A DNA stretch of 64,000 bases from Archangium gephyra (GCF_001027285.1 NZ_CP011509.1:1930501-1994500); one strand, 5' to 3'; counted from the stretch's first letter, positions 39,301-47,329 are shown. A program made the numbers and translations. Notes: generated from the sequence alone by a model not told the origin.

Positions 39301-39369
39301 CTGCTGAAGGCCCTGGCGGGCGCGAAGGTGGTGCTCGACTCGGCCTGTGGCTTCGTCATCAACCGCTAG
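36331..39369 (+). CDS. RapA-like SNF2-family ATPase/helicase
   Basis: A 1012-residue Swi2/Snf2-type enzyme of RapA size (E. coli RapA is 968). The N-terminus (GNKVRYLPQPEWGVGHL) looks like the Tudor-like N-terminal domain of RapA. Motor motifs: motif I ADEVGLGKTIEAG (about 178), motif II DEAHH (about 290), motif III LTATP, and in the second lobe LCTEVGGEGRN, LVHYDLPWSP and QRIGRLDRIGQ. RapA recycles stalled RNA polymerase. This copy could do that or act on other nucleoprotein complexes. ATG 36331 is chosen because RapA-like sequence starts there; ATG 36289 is an in-frame alternative. It is monocistronic and divergent from the kinase at 36097. Confidence 0.88.
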   Translation: MSFVPGNKVRYLPQPEWGVGHLLELQDEGAKALVLFPARTGEPVLVSTKGGALVHQALTKGDPVQTAKGRRATVLGEEEGGRGLRRYVIRYTDTGEEDEMPESEVHALAPRSDLLSTLREGRVGDSRAFMLRKQALVMDDERRCDALGALLASRVMVKPHQVGVVQRVLSARRPRFVLADEVGLGKTIEAGMVFSALRLSGLARRVLVVAPSHLTVQWLVELFHKFNQLFTLMDSERYAQSLKEMPGVSPWARFPLVVTSLEMLARGEEHRRAVAGEDAFWDLVIIDEAHHLKGEKAFEAAEALAGNSWGLLLLTATPMQLDPAEYHGLLTLIDASTAPTVEGFEQRLARQEELSAAVRGLLEGKDAAGAVKALAARFPDDAKLKTLKERDALMQHLAETYSLSDRLVRNRRAVVGGFSTRRLHRHPVKLSAEELKTRDAALAALAESNLRGAPLGNLLRRLESSPAAFGEALRTNKALAGVAGSLKLPTRDAKFGAFLEVLRGRIWSAEPHAKVLVFTESRDTLEALRAELGREGVEALAYHGDLPMLERDRQVARFRDPEGPKVLLCTEVGGEGRNFQFAHHLVHYDLPWSPSTVEQRIGRLDRIGQNHPVEIHVFDPAGTLASDVLMLLADAVGVFGETVGGLDAVLEEVEERLTEMALLPRESRVAYASELKERVEKARAQVKRAYDPLLDIRSFDRDAVARLVTRAQERMGVEADEEEEQSLEEGLWSVARDLDEKLEESVTELARRVGIGVDTDEQVDAFQCAFQFGHALKVEGLPGIDINEDRTVLGTFWRDTAVEAEELEYFATGHSIVEALFGFLRDGPYGRSGARFLEKRGPMKAKGVELLYHVQMPEPEDTSPGARVPSRQIARFLERTLVHVAVVEGPTGPKADTTVLAALEAEGKGLKGDEWLRLFPGFGTFVEQGIPVAQKAAEAEMAKLQTRARKAIEAERDGALERMKLSLTHQGLEAEAVEAQLSAERTHYERLLKALAGAKVVLDSACGFVINR

Positions 39370-39398
39370 GTTGAACAGCCTTTGTCCAGCCTGCTGAA

Positions 39399-39446
39399 GG
39401 TCGAACCCGCTGGAGGTCGAATCCGCCGCGGGTCGAACCCGTTGTA
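39399..39446. repeat. Three-unit 16-bp tandem repeat
   Basis: Units are GGTCGAACCCGCTGGA, GGTCGAATCCGCCGCG and GGTCGAACCCGTTGTA, with an exact 16-bp period (39399, 39415, 39431). A related GGTTGAA lies at the stop codon of the RapA-like gene (39369). Confidence 0.7.
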
Positions 39447-39467
39447 GAGCTCTCACCGGGTCCCTTT

Positions 39468-39503
39468 CCCCTCTCCCCCCGGGAGAGGGACGGGGTGAGG
39501 GTT
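39468..39503. repeat. REP-like palindromic repeat, copy 4
   Basis: CCCTCTCCC/GGGAGAGGG hairpin followed by ACGGGGTGAGGGTTT, nearly identical to the copy at 17999. Confidence 0.7.
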
Positions 39504-39836
39504 TGAGCCCCTGTTCTCATCCTCTGGGAAACAACGCCGTGGCGCCGCCGTGCCGCTGGGTGAAGCGGTACAGCGGGCGCTCGGCTGCCCGCCCGTCCGC
39601 GAGTGCTCAGGAAGAGACGCGCGAAGATGCGCGTATTTGTTTGGGACATAAACGAGCATCAACAAAACAGGTTTACGCGAGCCTTCGCGCGGTACACCTC
39701 TCGAGAACCGCACCATGCACGCACACCTCCTGCGCGATGACCTCTCCGAGCCTCGCACCCACCCGGGTGGCCGTGGCTTGCCGCGCGCATCTTCCCGCCC
39801 TGGCCCGCGAGCCAGGCGCTGAGCCGGGGAGACCCT

Positions 39837-41339
39837 ATGCTCGAACGGAACTCGCAGGTGGTCCTGGAGCTGGTGGATGCGCGGGACGATCAGGCCCAAC
39901 GGCTCATCGACAGCCTGTATGACTACGCCATCTTCATGCTCGACCTGTCGGGGCGGGTGAGGAGCTGGAACAGCGGCGCGGAGCGCATCACGGGTTACAC
40001 CCGGGAGGAGATCCTCGGGAGGCACTTCTCCCTCTTCTACCCGCCCGAGGAGCTCAACAGCGGCAAGTGCGAGCGCGAGCTGCGGATCGCCGCGACGGAG
40101 GGCCGCTTCGAGGAGGAGGGCTGGCGCGTGCGCAAGAGCGGGGAGCGCTTCTGGGCGAACGTGATCCTCACGGCGATGCGCGATGCGAAGGGCCGGGTCA
40201 TCGGGTTCGCCAAGGTGACGAGGGACCTGACCGAGCGCCGCGAGGCCGAGGAGCAGCTGCGGCAGAGCGAGGCGCGCTTCCGGGTGCTGGTCACGAGCGT
40301 GAAGGACTACGCCATCTTCATGGTGGGGCCGGACGGGCTCGTGGAGAGCTGGAACCTGGGGGCCCAGCGCATCAAGGGCTATACGGCGGAGGAGATCATC
40401 GGCCAGCCCATCACGCGCTTCTACCCGAAGGAGGCTGTGGCGCAGGGCAGGCCGTGGGCGCTGCTGCACCAGGCCGCGACGGTGGGACAGGTGGAGGACG
40501 AGGGCTGGCGCGTTCGCAAGGACGGGTCGCTCTTCTGGGCGGACGTGGTCATCACCGCCGTGCGCGACGAGAGCGGGCAGCTGCGGGGCTTCGCCAAGGT
40601 GACGAGGGACCTGACCGAGCGCAAGCGCGCGGAGGATGAGCGGCTGCGGCTCGCGCAGGCGCAGGAGTCCATCCGGTTGAGGGACGAGTTCCTCGCCATC
40701 GCCTCCCACGAGCTGAAGACGCCGCTCACGGCGCTCCAGCTCCAGCTCCAAAGCCTGCGGGGGAAGGGTGACTCGCTCGAGCCGGGAGTCTCCGCGAAGC
40801 TGGACCGCGCGGTCCGCAGCACCGAGCGGCTGGCGGGCCTCATCGAGACGTTGCTCGACGTCTCCCGGCTCAGCACCGGCCAGCTCACGCTCAAGCCGGA
40901 GCGGATGGAGCTGCTGGCCACGGTGAAGGACGTGGTGGATCGGCTGGGCGAGGCGGCGGCCCAGGCGGACTGTCCGGTGCGGGTGCGGGAAGGGCCTCCC
41001 GTGGAGGGGACGTGGGATCGCCTCCGCCTCGAGCAGGTCCTCTCCAACCTGCTGTTCAACGCGTTCAAATACGCGGCGGGGAGCCCGGTGGAGCTCTCGG
41101 TGTCACGGGAGGGCGCGGAGGCGGTGCTCGTCGTCCAGGACGGAGGGCCGGGCATCCCGGAGAAGGACGTGGCGCGGCTGTTCCAGCGGTTCGAGCGGGC
41201 GGCGCCGATGCGCCACTACGGTGGGCTGGGGCTGGGGCTGTACGTGGCCCGGGAGATCGTCCAGGCCCACGGAGGCCGCATCTCGGTGGAGAACCCACCG
41301 GAGGGTGGGGCGCGCTTCACGGCGCGCCTGCCCACGTGA
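39837..41339 (+). CDS. Double-PAS sensor histidine kinase
   Basis: A 500-residue soluble kinase. PAS1 (about 22-135) and PAS2 (about 147-262) are recent duplicates: both contain DYAIFM, SWN.GA.RI.GYT.EEI and end FAKVTRDLTER. HisKA has His291 in IASHELKTPLT. HATPase_c has NLLFNAFKYA, DGGPGIP and GGLGLGLYVARE. No membrane helix is present. The close PAS pair suggests one ligand type or a dimer-like sensor within a chain. GGGGA before ATG 39837 supports the start. It ends 3 bases from the convergent gene at 41343. No response regulator is adjacent. Confidence 0.93.
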   Translation: MLERNSQVVLELVDARDDQAQRLIDSLYDYAIFMLDLSGRVRSWNSGAERITGYTREEILGRHFSLFYPPEELNSGKCERELRIAATEGRFEEEGWRVRKSGERFWANVILTAMRDAKGRVIGFAKVTRDLTERREAEEQLRQSEARFRVLVTSVKDYAIFMVGPDGLVESWNLGAQRIKGYTAEEIIGQPITRFYPKEAVAQGRPWALLHQAATVGQVEDEGWRVRKDGSLFWADVVITAVRDESGQLRGFAKVTRDLTERKRAEDERLRLAQAQESIRLRDEFLAIASHELKTPLTALQLQLQSLRGKGDSLEPGVSAKLDRAVRSTERLAGLIETLLDVSRLSTGQLTLKPERMELLATVKDVVDRLGEAAAQADCPVRVREGPPVEGTWDRLRLEQVLSNLLFNAFKYAAGSPVELSVSREGAEAVLVVQDGGPGIPEKDVARLFQRFERAAPMRHYGGLGLGLYVAREIVQAHGGRISVENPPEGGARFTARLPT

Positions 41340-41342
41340 GGC

Positions 41343-41915
41343 TCAGACGCGCAGCTTCTCGCGCAGCGCCTTGGCCCGGCTCTGCATGTCGGGATCCAGG
41401 CTGGTGAGCTCGATGCCCTTGAGGCGCTGATCCAGGCTCCTGGGCACCTTCGTCTTCACCAGCTTGCCCTCGGCCTCCAGCCCCTCCAGCCTGCCCAGCG
41501 CCTTGTCCACGATGCGCTCGCGCGGATGGCCCAGCAGGCTGTCCAGGAAGTACGGATCCTCGGGCAGCTCGGGGTACTTCTCCAGGTAGTCCAGCACGCC
41601 CTGCGCCCACGCCCGCGGATCCTCGGCGGACTCCATCAGCTTCTGCATGGCCTGCTTCTGCGCCTTGCGCTTGCCCTCGGGATCGAAGGTCTTCGCCAGG
41701 CCCTCGGGCAGCTCGCCGCCCGTGAAGAGCGAGTCCGCCGCCGCCTTGTACTTCTGGTAGGACGCGCTGCGCTCGATGCGCTGCTGCGCCGGATCATCCT
41801 GCCGCGAGGTGGGCCCCCGCCCCTTGCCGCGTGAAGCGTCGATCTCCCGCCAGCTCTTCGTCCGTTTGCCGGAGAAGCCCCCACCACCCCGATCGTCGTC
41901 CTTGTCACGTGCCAT
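41343..41915 (-). CDS. Uncharacterised charged protein (small two-gene operon)
   Basis: A 190-residue hydrophilic protein that I do not recognise. The first 50 residues are disordered and rich in Gly/Arg/Lys/Asp (DKDDDRGGGGFSGKR). The rest is helical, with ALRE- and EGKR-type patterns and a conserved-looking block DPYFLDSLLGHPRERIVDKAL. There is no signal peptide or membrane helix. It starts 3 bases after the 41919 gene on the same strand, so the two are surely co-transcribed and probably functionally linked. Confidence 0.65.
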   Translation of the reverse strand: MARDKDDDRGGGGFSGKRTKSWREIDASRGKGRGPTSRQDDPAQQRIERSASYQKYKAAADSLFTGGELPEGLAKTFDPEGKRKAQKQAMQKLMESAEDPRAWAQGVLDYLEKYPELPEDPYFLDSLLGHPRERIVDKALGRLEGLEAEGKLVKTKVPRSLDQRLKGIELTSLDPDMQSRAKALREKLRV

Positions 41916-41918
41916 TCT

Positions 41919-42683
41919 TCACTTTCCCTTCCGAGCACCCCACAGCGCCGCCAGGCCGCGTTTCACCAGGGTGCGTGCTGTCGCCAGCTCCTCGGGTGAC
42001 AGGGGGTGCTCCTCGTCCTGCTCCGCCTCGAACAGCGCCTCGTCCGCGTATGCGGTCAGGGCCGTGGGCATTGGCGAAGTCTCCATGCCCGGTGTCTCCA
42101 GTGCCGCGGGAGCCACGCTCGCCAGTCCCTGCGGCCAGCCAAGCTCCAGCATGGCGTGCAGCTCGAAGAGCAGGTGACGGGCAATACCGTATCCTTCGTC
42201 CGATAGCCCCGCGGCGTCAAGCACGCCCAGCAGCGCGTCCTGCTTGTTTTCGAACGCATCGTTCAGGCGGGTGCGCGCCTTTTCGTCGTCTTCCAGATAA
42301 CGCCAGGCCCCCTCCACGAATGCCGTGTCCGGCTCGCCCGGGGCGAAGGGCCGCGGCGGCTCCGTCTTCTGCTTCTTGGGCCGGGGTGGGCGGGGGCCAT
42401 CCTCCAGCCGCACCTGCTTGCCTTCCTGCACCAGGTCCCACAACCCCAGCAGGTTCTGGAAGAGGCGGCGCGCCAGCTCGGGGGACTCGAAGCGGGGCTC
42501 CTGCCCGAAGAGGCTGGGAATCACCTCCTGCGAGGCACGTCCCTCGGCGTGGGCCTGGCGCATGTGCGCGAGCACCGTGAGGCTGTCATGCGAGGTGCCC
42601 GCGAGCTCCAGCAGCCCGTCGAGCACCTGTGCGCCCTCGAACTGGCGCACGAACTCCATCTGTTTGGATCGGGAACGGCTCAT
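41919..42683 (-). CDS. Uncharacterised protein (small two-gene operon)
   Basis: A 254-residue soluble protein of unknown function. Mostly helical: FVRQFEGAQVLDGLLELAG, ELARRLFQNLLGLWDLVQEG, RHLLFELHAMLELGW. There is a basic Pro-rich linker (GPRPPRPKKQKTEPPRP) around 108-124 and an acidic C-terminal part (EAEQDEEHPLSPEELATAR). ATG 42683 fits the start of the structured region. First gene of the pair with 41343. No close family is apparent to me. Confidence 0.62.
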   Translation of the reverse strand: MSRSRSKQMEFVRQFEGAQVLDGLLELAGTSHDSLTVLAHMRQAHAEGRASQEVIPSLFGQEPRFESPELARRLFQNLLGLWDLVQEGKQVRLEDGPRPPRPKKQKTEPPRPFAPGEPDTAFVEGAWRYLEDDEKARTRLNDAFENKQDALLGVLDAAGLSDEGYGIARHLLFELHAMLELGWPQGLASVAPAALETPGMETSPMPTALTAYADEALFEAEQDEEHPLSPEELATARTLVKRGLAALWGARKGK

Positions 42684-42920
42684 GGGGTGCACACCGTAGC
42701 GCCCGGACGGCGGAGAGGCACGCGGCTCGATGCCGCGCGGCTCCCGACTCATCCCTCGCTGCAACCATGGGGATGATTCCACCCGGAGGCCCGGCCCTTC
42801 CCGGGGAGACCGGCCAGGGAGCCAGCGGCATGCCCGACCCGTCCTGTTCTGGACGAGACCCGCTCCCCGCCTTTGCGCCTTCCGTTTCCTCCCTTCCGAC
42901 CCTAGGCTGACGCCCCGTCC

Positions 42921-43565
42921 ATGAGCGATCCGTCAACCGAGAGATTGAAGGCCGCGGTGCTGGCGCTGTACCAGGCGCGCCCGGTGGAAGGGCCTCCCGG
43001 TGATGACGGCCAACGCTCCGTCTGGCATCTGTCCACCCAGGGGGCGGAGCTGCTCTCCTTCGTGGACCCCGAGGGCCGCGTGCAGCGCCAGGAGCTCACG
43101 TTGCTGGATGAGCACTGCGTCTGGTCCAGCGGCGTGGGCCTGCGCACCGGCCGCGTGGAGCAGGACGGCGCCGCCCGCGCCGAGACGAGCGTCGTCCACC
43201 CGGATGCCCAGCCCGTCCCCGCCCGGCTGCTGCGCGCCGCGCTCGCCCTCGAGCACTACCAGGGCGAGGACCGCTACATCCAACACATCCAACGCGTGCT
43301 CGCCCTCGCGCGCCAGGGGCTCGTGCTCTCCGGTGGCTCCGGGGCCGCGCCCGCCGCGCCCGTGCCGCCTCCGGCTTCCACCTCCGCCGCGCCCGCGTCC
43401 GTGCCTCACGCTGCCCCGGCCGGTGCTCCGTCCCCCCTGCCGCTCCAGCTTCCCGCCGTGGACCCCGAGATGATCCGCAGGCAGAAGACGGAGGGCCTGA
43501 CCATGCTCATCGTCCTCGGGCTGGGGCTCCTGTTCAGCGTGTGGCTGCTGTACTGGCTCCTCTGA
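42921..43565 (+). CDS. Tail-anchored protein of unknown function
   Basis: A 214-residue protein. Residues 1-125 form a compact alpha/beta part (WHLSTQGAELLSFVDPEGRVQRQELTLLD as strands, then ALALEHYQGEDRYIQHIQRVLALA as helices). Residues 128-180 are an Ala/Pro-rich linker. The last 22 residues are a membrane helix (LIVLGLGLLFSVWLLYWLL) ending at the C-terminus, so it looks tail-anchored with the domain in the cytoplasm. Unknown role. It is convergent with the ABC exporter, with a REP-like hairpin between the two ends. Confidence 0.65.
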   Translation: MSDPSTERLKAAVLALYQARPVEGPPGDDGQRSVWHLSTQGAELLSFVDPEGRVQRQELTLLDEHCVWSSGVGLRTGRVEQDGAARAETSVVHPDAQPVPARLLRAALALEHYQGEDRYIQHIQRVLALARQGLVLSGGSGAAPAAPVPPPASTSAAPASVPHAAPAGAPSPLPLQLPAVDPEMIRRQKTEGLTMLIVLGLGLLFSVWLLYWLL

Positions 43566-43573
43566 GCCCCCCG

Positions 43574-43594
43574 CCCTCTCCCAGGGGGAGAGGG
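43574..43594. repeat. REP-like hairpin, copy 5 (core only)
   Basis: CCCTCTCCC (43574-43582) and GGGAGAGGG (43586-43594) around AGG. Only the palindromic core of the family is present. It lies in the 40-base gap between convergent gene ends and may serve as a bidirectional stop. Confidence 0.5.
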
Positions 43595-43605
43595 GCAGGC
43601 GGAGC

Positions 43606-45369
43606 TCAAGCGGCGACGGCGCCCTCTCCGAGCAACTGGGCATAGCGTCCACCCCGGGCCGACAGCTCCGCGTGGGTCCCCGCCTCCACCACCCGTCCCG
43701 CGTCCAGCACGACGATGAGGTCCGCGTCACGCACCGTGGACAGCCGGTGCGCGATGACGAGCACCGTGCGCCCCTTCATCAGCGCCGCCAGGCCCGCGCC
43801 CACCGCCGCCTCGCTCTGCGCGTCCAGCGCGCTGGTGGGCTCGTCCAGCAGCAGCACCGAGGGCCGGCGCAGGAAGGCCCTCGCCAGGGCCAGCCGCTGC
43901 CGCTGTCCACCCGACAGCCGCGCGCCGCGCTCACCCACCGGCTCGTCCAGGCCACCTGGCAGCGCCCCCACGAAGTCCTCCGCGTGCGCCAGCCGCAGCG
44001 CCTCCCAGACCTCCGCGTCGGTGGCCTCGGGCCGCCCCAGCAGCAGGTTGTGCCGCACGCTGCCCGAGAAGAGCACCGGCTCCTGCGGCACCCACGCCAT
44101 TCGCGCCCGCACGCTGGAGGGCTGGAGCTGGGACAGCGGGGTTCCATCCCAGCGCACCGTGCCGCCGCTCGGCGGCAGGAAGCCCAGCAGCACGGAGAAG
44201 AGCGTCGTCTTGCCCGCCCCCGAAGCCCCCACCAGCGCCACCCGCGCTCCCGCCGGCACCGTGAGGTCCACGCCTCGCAGCGCCTCGCGGCCGTCCGGGT
44301 AGGTGGCGCGCACGCCCTCGAGCGTCAACGCCTGGGTGAGCGGCCCGGCCGGTGCTCCCTCGTCCGGCGGCACCGGGGCATCCGCCAGCACGAAGAGGCG
44401 CTCGGCCGCCACCATCCCGATGAGCACCTGCGACAGCGTGCCGCTGAGCGACTTCACCGGCTGGTAGAGCAGCAGCACCGCGGCGAGGAAGGACAGCAGC
44501 CGTCCGGAGAGCGACGGGTCCTCGGAGATGGCTCGCGCGCCCCAGGCCACCGCCAGCGCCACGCCCAGGATCCCCATCACCTCCACCGTGGGGCTGTACG
44601 CCCCGCGCAGGAAGAGCGAGCGGCGCATCTGCCCCAGGTAGCGCTCCGACTCGGCCTCGAAGGCCTCCAGCGCCCGCGGCGTGCCCCCGTAGGCCTGCAC
44701 CACCGGCAGCGCCTGCAACTGCTCCGCGGTGAGCGCGGTGAGGGCACCCAGGCTCGTCTGCGAGCGGTTGGCCACCTTCTTCAGCGAGCGCGCGAAGCTG
44801 CGCACCGGCAGCACCGTGAGCGGCATCACCACGAAGGTGATGAGGAAGAGCTTCGCGTCGATGAGCAGGCACGTGACGAGCAGCGCGAGAATCTGCAGCC
44901 CGTCCTTCACGTAGGAGGAGAGCGCCTGCGTCACGGAGAACTCCACCAGCGGCACGTCCGCGGTGAAGCGGGTGAGCAGCTCGCCCGAGTGCTGCCGCTC
45001 GAAGAAGGCTGGCGGCTGGGAGAGCAGGCGGGCGTACAGGAAGGCGCGCAGGTCCGCCATCACCCGCTGCCCCAGCCGCTGCATCCAGCCGCCCTGGAGG
45101 AAACCCGCCGTCGCCTTCACCGCGGCCATGGCCACCACCAGCAGGGGCAGGACTCCGAGCAGTTGCCTGCCTGGCAGCGTGAATCCCGCCAGCACCACGG
45201 GTGTTCCCGTTAGGACAGCGTGTAGCAGCGGCCCCACCAGCCAGGCGTACCCCGAGGTGGCGGCGGCGGCGGCCAGGGAGGCGCTCACCCCGCACACCAG
45301 CAGCCTCCGATAGGGACGGAGGTAGCCCAACAGGCGGCGGTAGACGTGCGGAGCAGGACGGGGGGCCAC
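43606..45369 (-). CDS. ABC transporter, fused permease and ATPase (MsbA/lipid A exporter-like)
   Basis: A 587-residue half-transporter. Six hydrophobic segments lie in residues 20-320. The nucleotide-binding domain (345-580) has Walker A GASGAGKTT, signature LSGGQRQRLALARA, Walker B LLLDEPTSALD and the H-loop VIAHRLS. It resembles MsbA-type lipid or drug exporters and should work as a homodimer. The start codon is GTG 45369 and no strong ribosome site is visible. There is no partner gene on the same strand. It lies 3.7 kb from the biosynthetic exporter at 47330 but is a different subfamily. Confidence 0.88.
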   Translation of the reverse strand: MAPRPAPHVYRRLLGYLRPYRRLLVCGVSASLAAAAATSGYAWLVGPLLHAVLTGTPVVLAGFTLPGRQLLGVLPLLVVAMAAVKATAGFLQGGWMQRLGQRVMADLRAFLYARLLSQPPAFFERQHSGELLTRFTADVPLVEFSVTQALSSYVKDGLQILALLVTCLLIDAKLFLITFVVMPLTVLPVRSFARSLKKVANRSQTSLGALTALTAEQLQALPVVQAYGGTPRALEAFEAESERYLGQMRRSLFLRGAYSPTVEVMGILGVALAVAWGARAISEDPSLSGRLLSFLAAVLLLYQPVKSLSGTLSQVLIGMVAAERLFVLADAPVPPDEGAPAGPLTQALTLEGVRATYPDGREALRGVDLTVPAGARVALVGASGAGKTTLFSVLLGFLPPSGGTVRWDGTPLSQLQPSSVRARMAWVPQEPVLFSGSVRHNLLLGRPEATDAEVWEALRLAHAEDFVGALPGGLDEPVGERGARLSGGQRQRLALARAFLRRPSVLLLDEPTSALDAQSEAAVGAGLAALMKGRTVLVIAHRLSTVRDADLIVVLDAGRVVEAGTHAELSARGGRYAQLLGEGAVAA

Positions 45370-45508
45370 GGCGGAGCGCGCACTCTCTCACCGGAAAGCC
45401 TCCCCGGCAAAGGCCCATGCTCGCCCGCTTGTCCAGCGGCCCGGTATCCGGTCCATGTGGGAGCTTTCATTGCCCCTGCGGGAAGCGGCGGACAGCTTTC
45501 CGCTAGCC

Positions 45509-45952
45509 ATGGACAACACCAACACTGGGAAAGAGGCGCTGTTCAGTCCGGGCTGTGAGCCCGTCGTCGATGATGAGGAGCGCCGCCGGCTCTTGTGGCT
45601 GATGGCGGAGTACTTCCGCACCATCGGCTGCACGGACCTCAAGGCCCGGCTGCCCGGCTTCATGCCACCGCCCATTCTTTCGGGCACCATCGAGGACCAT
45701 CGGCCAGACTTCACCTGCCGACAGTCCGATTCGGCTCGCACCCCCATCATCCTGGAGATCGTCACGCCGGGCATGGTGGAGGACCCCACCACGGAGAATC
45801 GCTGGAGCCTGCTGTCCAGCGCCGCGAAGCTCTACAACGCGGAACTGCACTTCGTGGTCCCCAAGTGGGCCTCCAGGGGAGCCGTCGATCCGGTGCTCAA
45901 ACGGCGGCTCGCTCGCATGGAGCTGACGGCCAACCGCGTCTGGACGGTCTGA
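45509..45952 (+). CDS. Uncharacterised protein with a possible nuclease-like core
   Basis: A 147-residue soluble protein. The helix DEERRRLLWLMAEYFRTIG is followed by PDFTCRQSD, IILEIVTPGMVED, a helix (TENRWSLLSSAAKLYNAEL) and a final strand HFVVPKW. The order PD, then ExV, helix, strand resembles a degenerate PD-(D/E)xK fold, but the catalytic Lys is missing, so I do not claim nuclease activity. ATG 45509 is used; ATG 45455 is also in frame and neither has a strong ribosome site. It precedes dnaJ with 144 bases and a hairpin between. Confidence 0.55.
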   Translation: MDNTNTGKEALFSPGCEPVVDDEERRRLLWLMAEYFRTIGCTDLKARLPGFMPPPILSGTIEDHRPDFTCRQSDSARTPIILEIVTPGMVEDPTTENRWSLLSSAAKLYNAELHFVVPKWASRGAVDPVLKRRLARMELTANRVWTV

Positions 45953-45980
45953 AGCCCCCGTTTCGAGCGTTCATTCCGAG

Positions 45981-46009
45981 GCGCCCGCCCCCTCTGCTGG
46001 GGCGGGCGC
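45981..46009 (+). terminator. Strong hairpin between the 45509 gene and dnaJ
   Basis: GCGCCCGCCCC (45981-45991) pairs perfectly with GGGGCGGGCGC (45999-46009) around a 7-base loop. It lacks a U-run, so factor-dependent termination, mRNA 3'-end protection or insulation of the dnaJ promoter just downstream are the possible roles. Confidence 0.5.
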
Positions 46010-46012
46010 GGA

Positions 46013-46065
46013 TTGCCGGACCTCTCGCCTGCGTTATAGTGATTCCGAAGACTACGCGAGCGTAG
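46013..46065 (+). promoter_or_regulatory. Sigma-70-like dnaJ promoter with palindrome
   Basis: TTGCCG (46013-46018) and TATAGT (46035-46040) are 16 bases apart, a good housekeeping-type promoter. The perfect palindrome CTACGC-GA-GCGTAG (46052-46065) lies at or just after the expected start point, where a repressor or an mRNA hairpin could act. It is not a CIRCE element. Confidence 0.6.
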
Positions 46066-46096
46066 AAAGTCCAATAAATCCAGGGGTTTGAACGCA

Positions 46097-47227
46097 ATGC
46101 CAGCGGCTGCGGGCCAGAAACGCGACTACTACGAGGTACTGGGGGTCCAGAAGAACGTCTCGGGGCAGGAGCTCAAGAGCGCGTTCCGGAAGGTGGCCTT
46201 GCAGTACCACCCGGACCGGAACCCCGGGAACAAGGACGCCGAGGAGAAGTTCAAGGAGGCCTCGGAAGCCTATGAGGTGCTGAGCGACCCGGAGCGGCGG
46301 GCCCGGTATGACCGGTTCGGCCACGCGGGCGTGGGCGGCGCGGCCGGGGGAGACCCGTTCGGCGGCGGCTTCCAGGGCGTCAACATCAACGACATCTTCG
46401 GGGAGATCTTCGGAGACATCTTCGGAGGGCGGGGGGGCCGCGGCCGGGTGAGCAACCGCGGCGCGGACCTGCGCTTCAACCTGGAGATCTCCTTCGAGGA
46501 GGCGGCGTTCGGCTGCCGTCCGAAGGTGCCGATTCCGCGCCCGAAGAAGTGCGACACGTGCAGTGGCTCGGGCAGCAAGAGCGGCGCGGCGCCCAAGGCG
46601 TGCGGCACGTGCGGAGGCTCGGGCGAGCTGCGCTTCACCCAGGGCTTCTTCGCGGTGAGCCGGCCGTGCACGGACTGCGGCGGGACGGGCGCGGTGGTGC
46701 CGGACCCGTGCGCCAAGTGCCGGGGCTCGGGCAAGGTGCCGTCCGAGGAGGTCATCGAGGTCAACATCCCCGCCGGCGTGGACAACGGCACGCGGGTGCG
46801 GCTGGGCGGCCTGGGCGAGCCGGGGGACCGGGGCGGGCCTCCGGGAGACCTCTACGTGACGGTCATCGTCCGCGAGCACTCGCTCTTCCAGCGCGAGGAC
46901 TACGACGTCTTCTGCGAGGTGCCCATCTCCTTCACGCAGGCGGCGCTGGGCGCGAAGATCGACGTGCCCACGCTGGATGGGAAGGTGAAGATGACCATCC
47001 CCGAGGGCACGCAGTCGGGCAAGGTGTTCCGGCTCAAGGGCAAGGGCATTCCGCACCTGCACAGCGGCCAGCGCGGAGACCAGCACGTGCGCGTGGTGGT
47101 GGAGACGCCCACGGGCCTGACGCAGAAGCAGCGCGAGCTGCTCGAGAAGTTCGCCGACTCCAGCGGGGAAGACGTGCACCCGCAGTCGAAGAACTTCTTC
47201 GAGAAGGTGCGCGAGCTGTTCGGCTGA
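46097..47227 (+). CDS. dnaJ: Molecular chaperone DnaJ
   Basis: A 376-residue type I J-protein that stimulates the DnaK ATPase. The J-domain (residues 9-73) has HPD in [10 protein letters not shown]. The Gly/Phe region (about 75-115) includes [13 protein letters not shown]. Four zinc-binding motifs are present: [24 protein letters not shown] and CAKCRGSG. The C-terminal substrate-binding domains follow ([45 protein letters not shown], shown in separate parts of the chain). ATG 46097 lies after a CAGGGG site; TTG 46088 is an in-frame alternative. dnaK and grpE are not beside it. Confidence 0.96.
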   Translation: MPAAAGQKRDYYEVLGVQKNVSGQELKSAFRKVALQYHPDRNPGNKDAEEKFKEASEAYEVLSDPERRARYDRFGHAGVGGAAGGDPFGGGFQGVNINDIFGEIFGDIFGGRGGRGRVSNRGADLRFNLEISFEEAAFGCRPKVPIPRPKKCDTCSGSGSKSGAAPKACGTCGGSGELRFTQGFFAVSRPCTDCGGTGAVVPDPCAKCRGSGKVPSEEVIEVNIPAGVDNGTRVRLGGLGEPGDRGGPPGDLYVTVIVREHSLFQREDYDVFCEVPISFTQAALGAKIDVPTLDGKVKMTIPEGTQSGKVFRLKGKGIPHLHSGQRGDQHVRVVVETPTGLTQKQRELLEKFADSSGEDVHPQSKNFFEKVRELFG

Positions 47228-47250
47228 GTCGAATCACAGACGGACAGGGT

Positions 47251-47293
47251 GAGGGTGCCGCGGACCACGAGTCCGGGCACCCTCTTTCCTTTT
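47251..47293 (+). terminator. Intrinsic terminator of dnaJ
   Basis: GAGGGTGCC and CGGAC (47251-47265, one bulged G) pair with GTCCG and GGCACCCTC (47271-47284), followed by TTTCCTTTT. It begins 24 bases after the stop. Confidence 0.85.
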
Positions 47294-47329
47294 CAGCGCA
47301 CGGTGACGGGCTCGGAGAGGGGGTGACGG

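Larger units (their letters stand above)
39370..39836. other. Intergenic region between the RapA-like and PAS-kinase genes
   Basis: 467 bases without a gene. It starts with a three-unit 16-bp tandem repeat (39399-39446), then a REP-like hairpin (39468-39503) and an AT-richer stretch (39620-39680) where the promoter of the PAS kinase at 39837 probably lies. No small gene with a ribosome site was seen. Confidence 0.6.

Noticed and set aside
39395-39446. Possible tRNA remnant because of GGTCGAACCC, which resembles a T-loop
   Set aside because: No acceptor or anticodon stem can be drawn around it. The three copies form a 16-bp tandem repeat.
36055-39456. A long open frame opposite the RapA-like gene
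   Set aside because: Arg/His/Gln-rich text without domains; the sense strand has all helicase motifs.
43606-45369. The MsbA-like ABC exporter as part of the lipopeptide locus
   Set aside because: It is separated by dnaJ and unrelated genes, and a better-suited cyclic-peptide-family exporter lies beside the synthetase operon.
45509-45952. A PD-(D/E)xK nuclease
   Set aside because: The layout fits loosely but the catalytic Lys is replaced (EIV instead of ExK), so no nuclease call is made.
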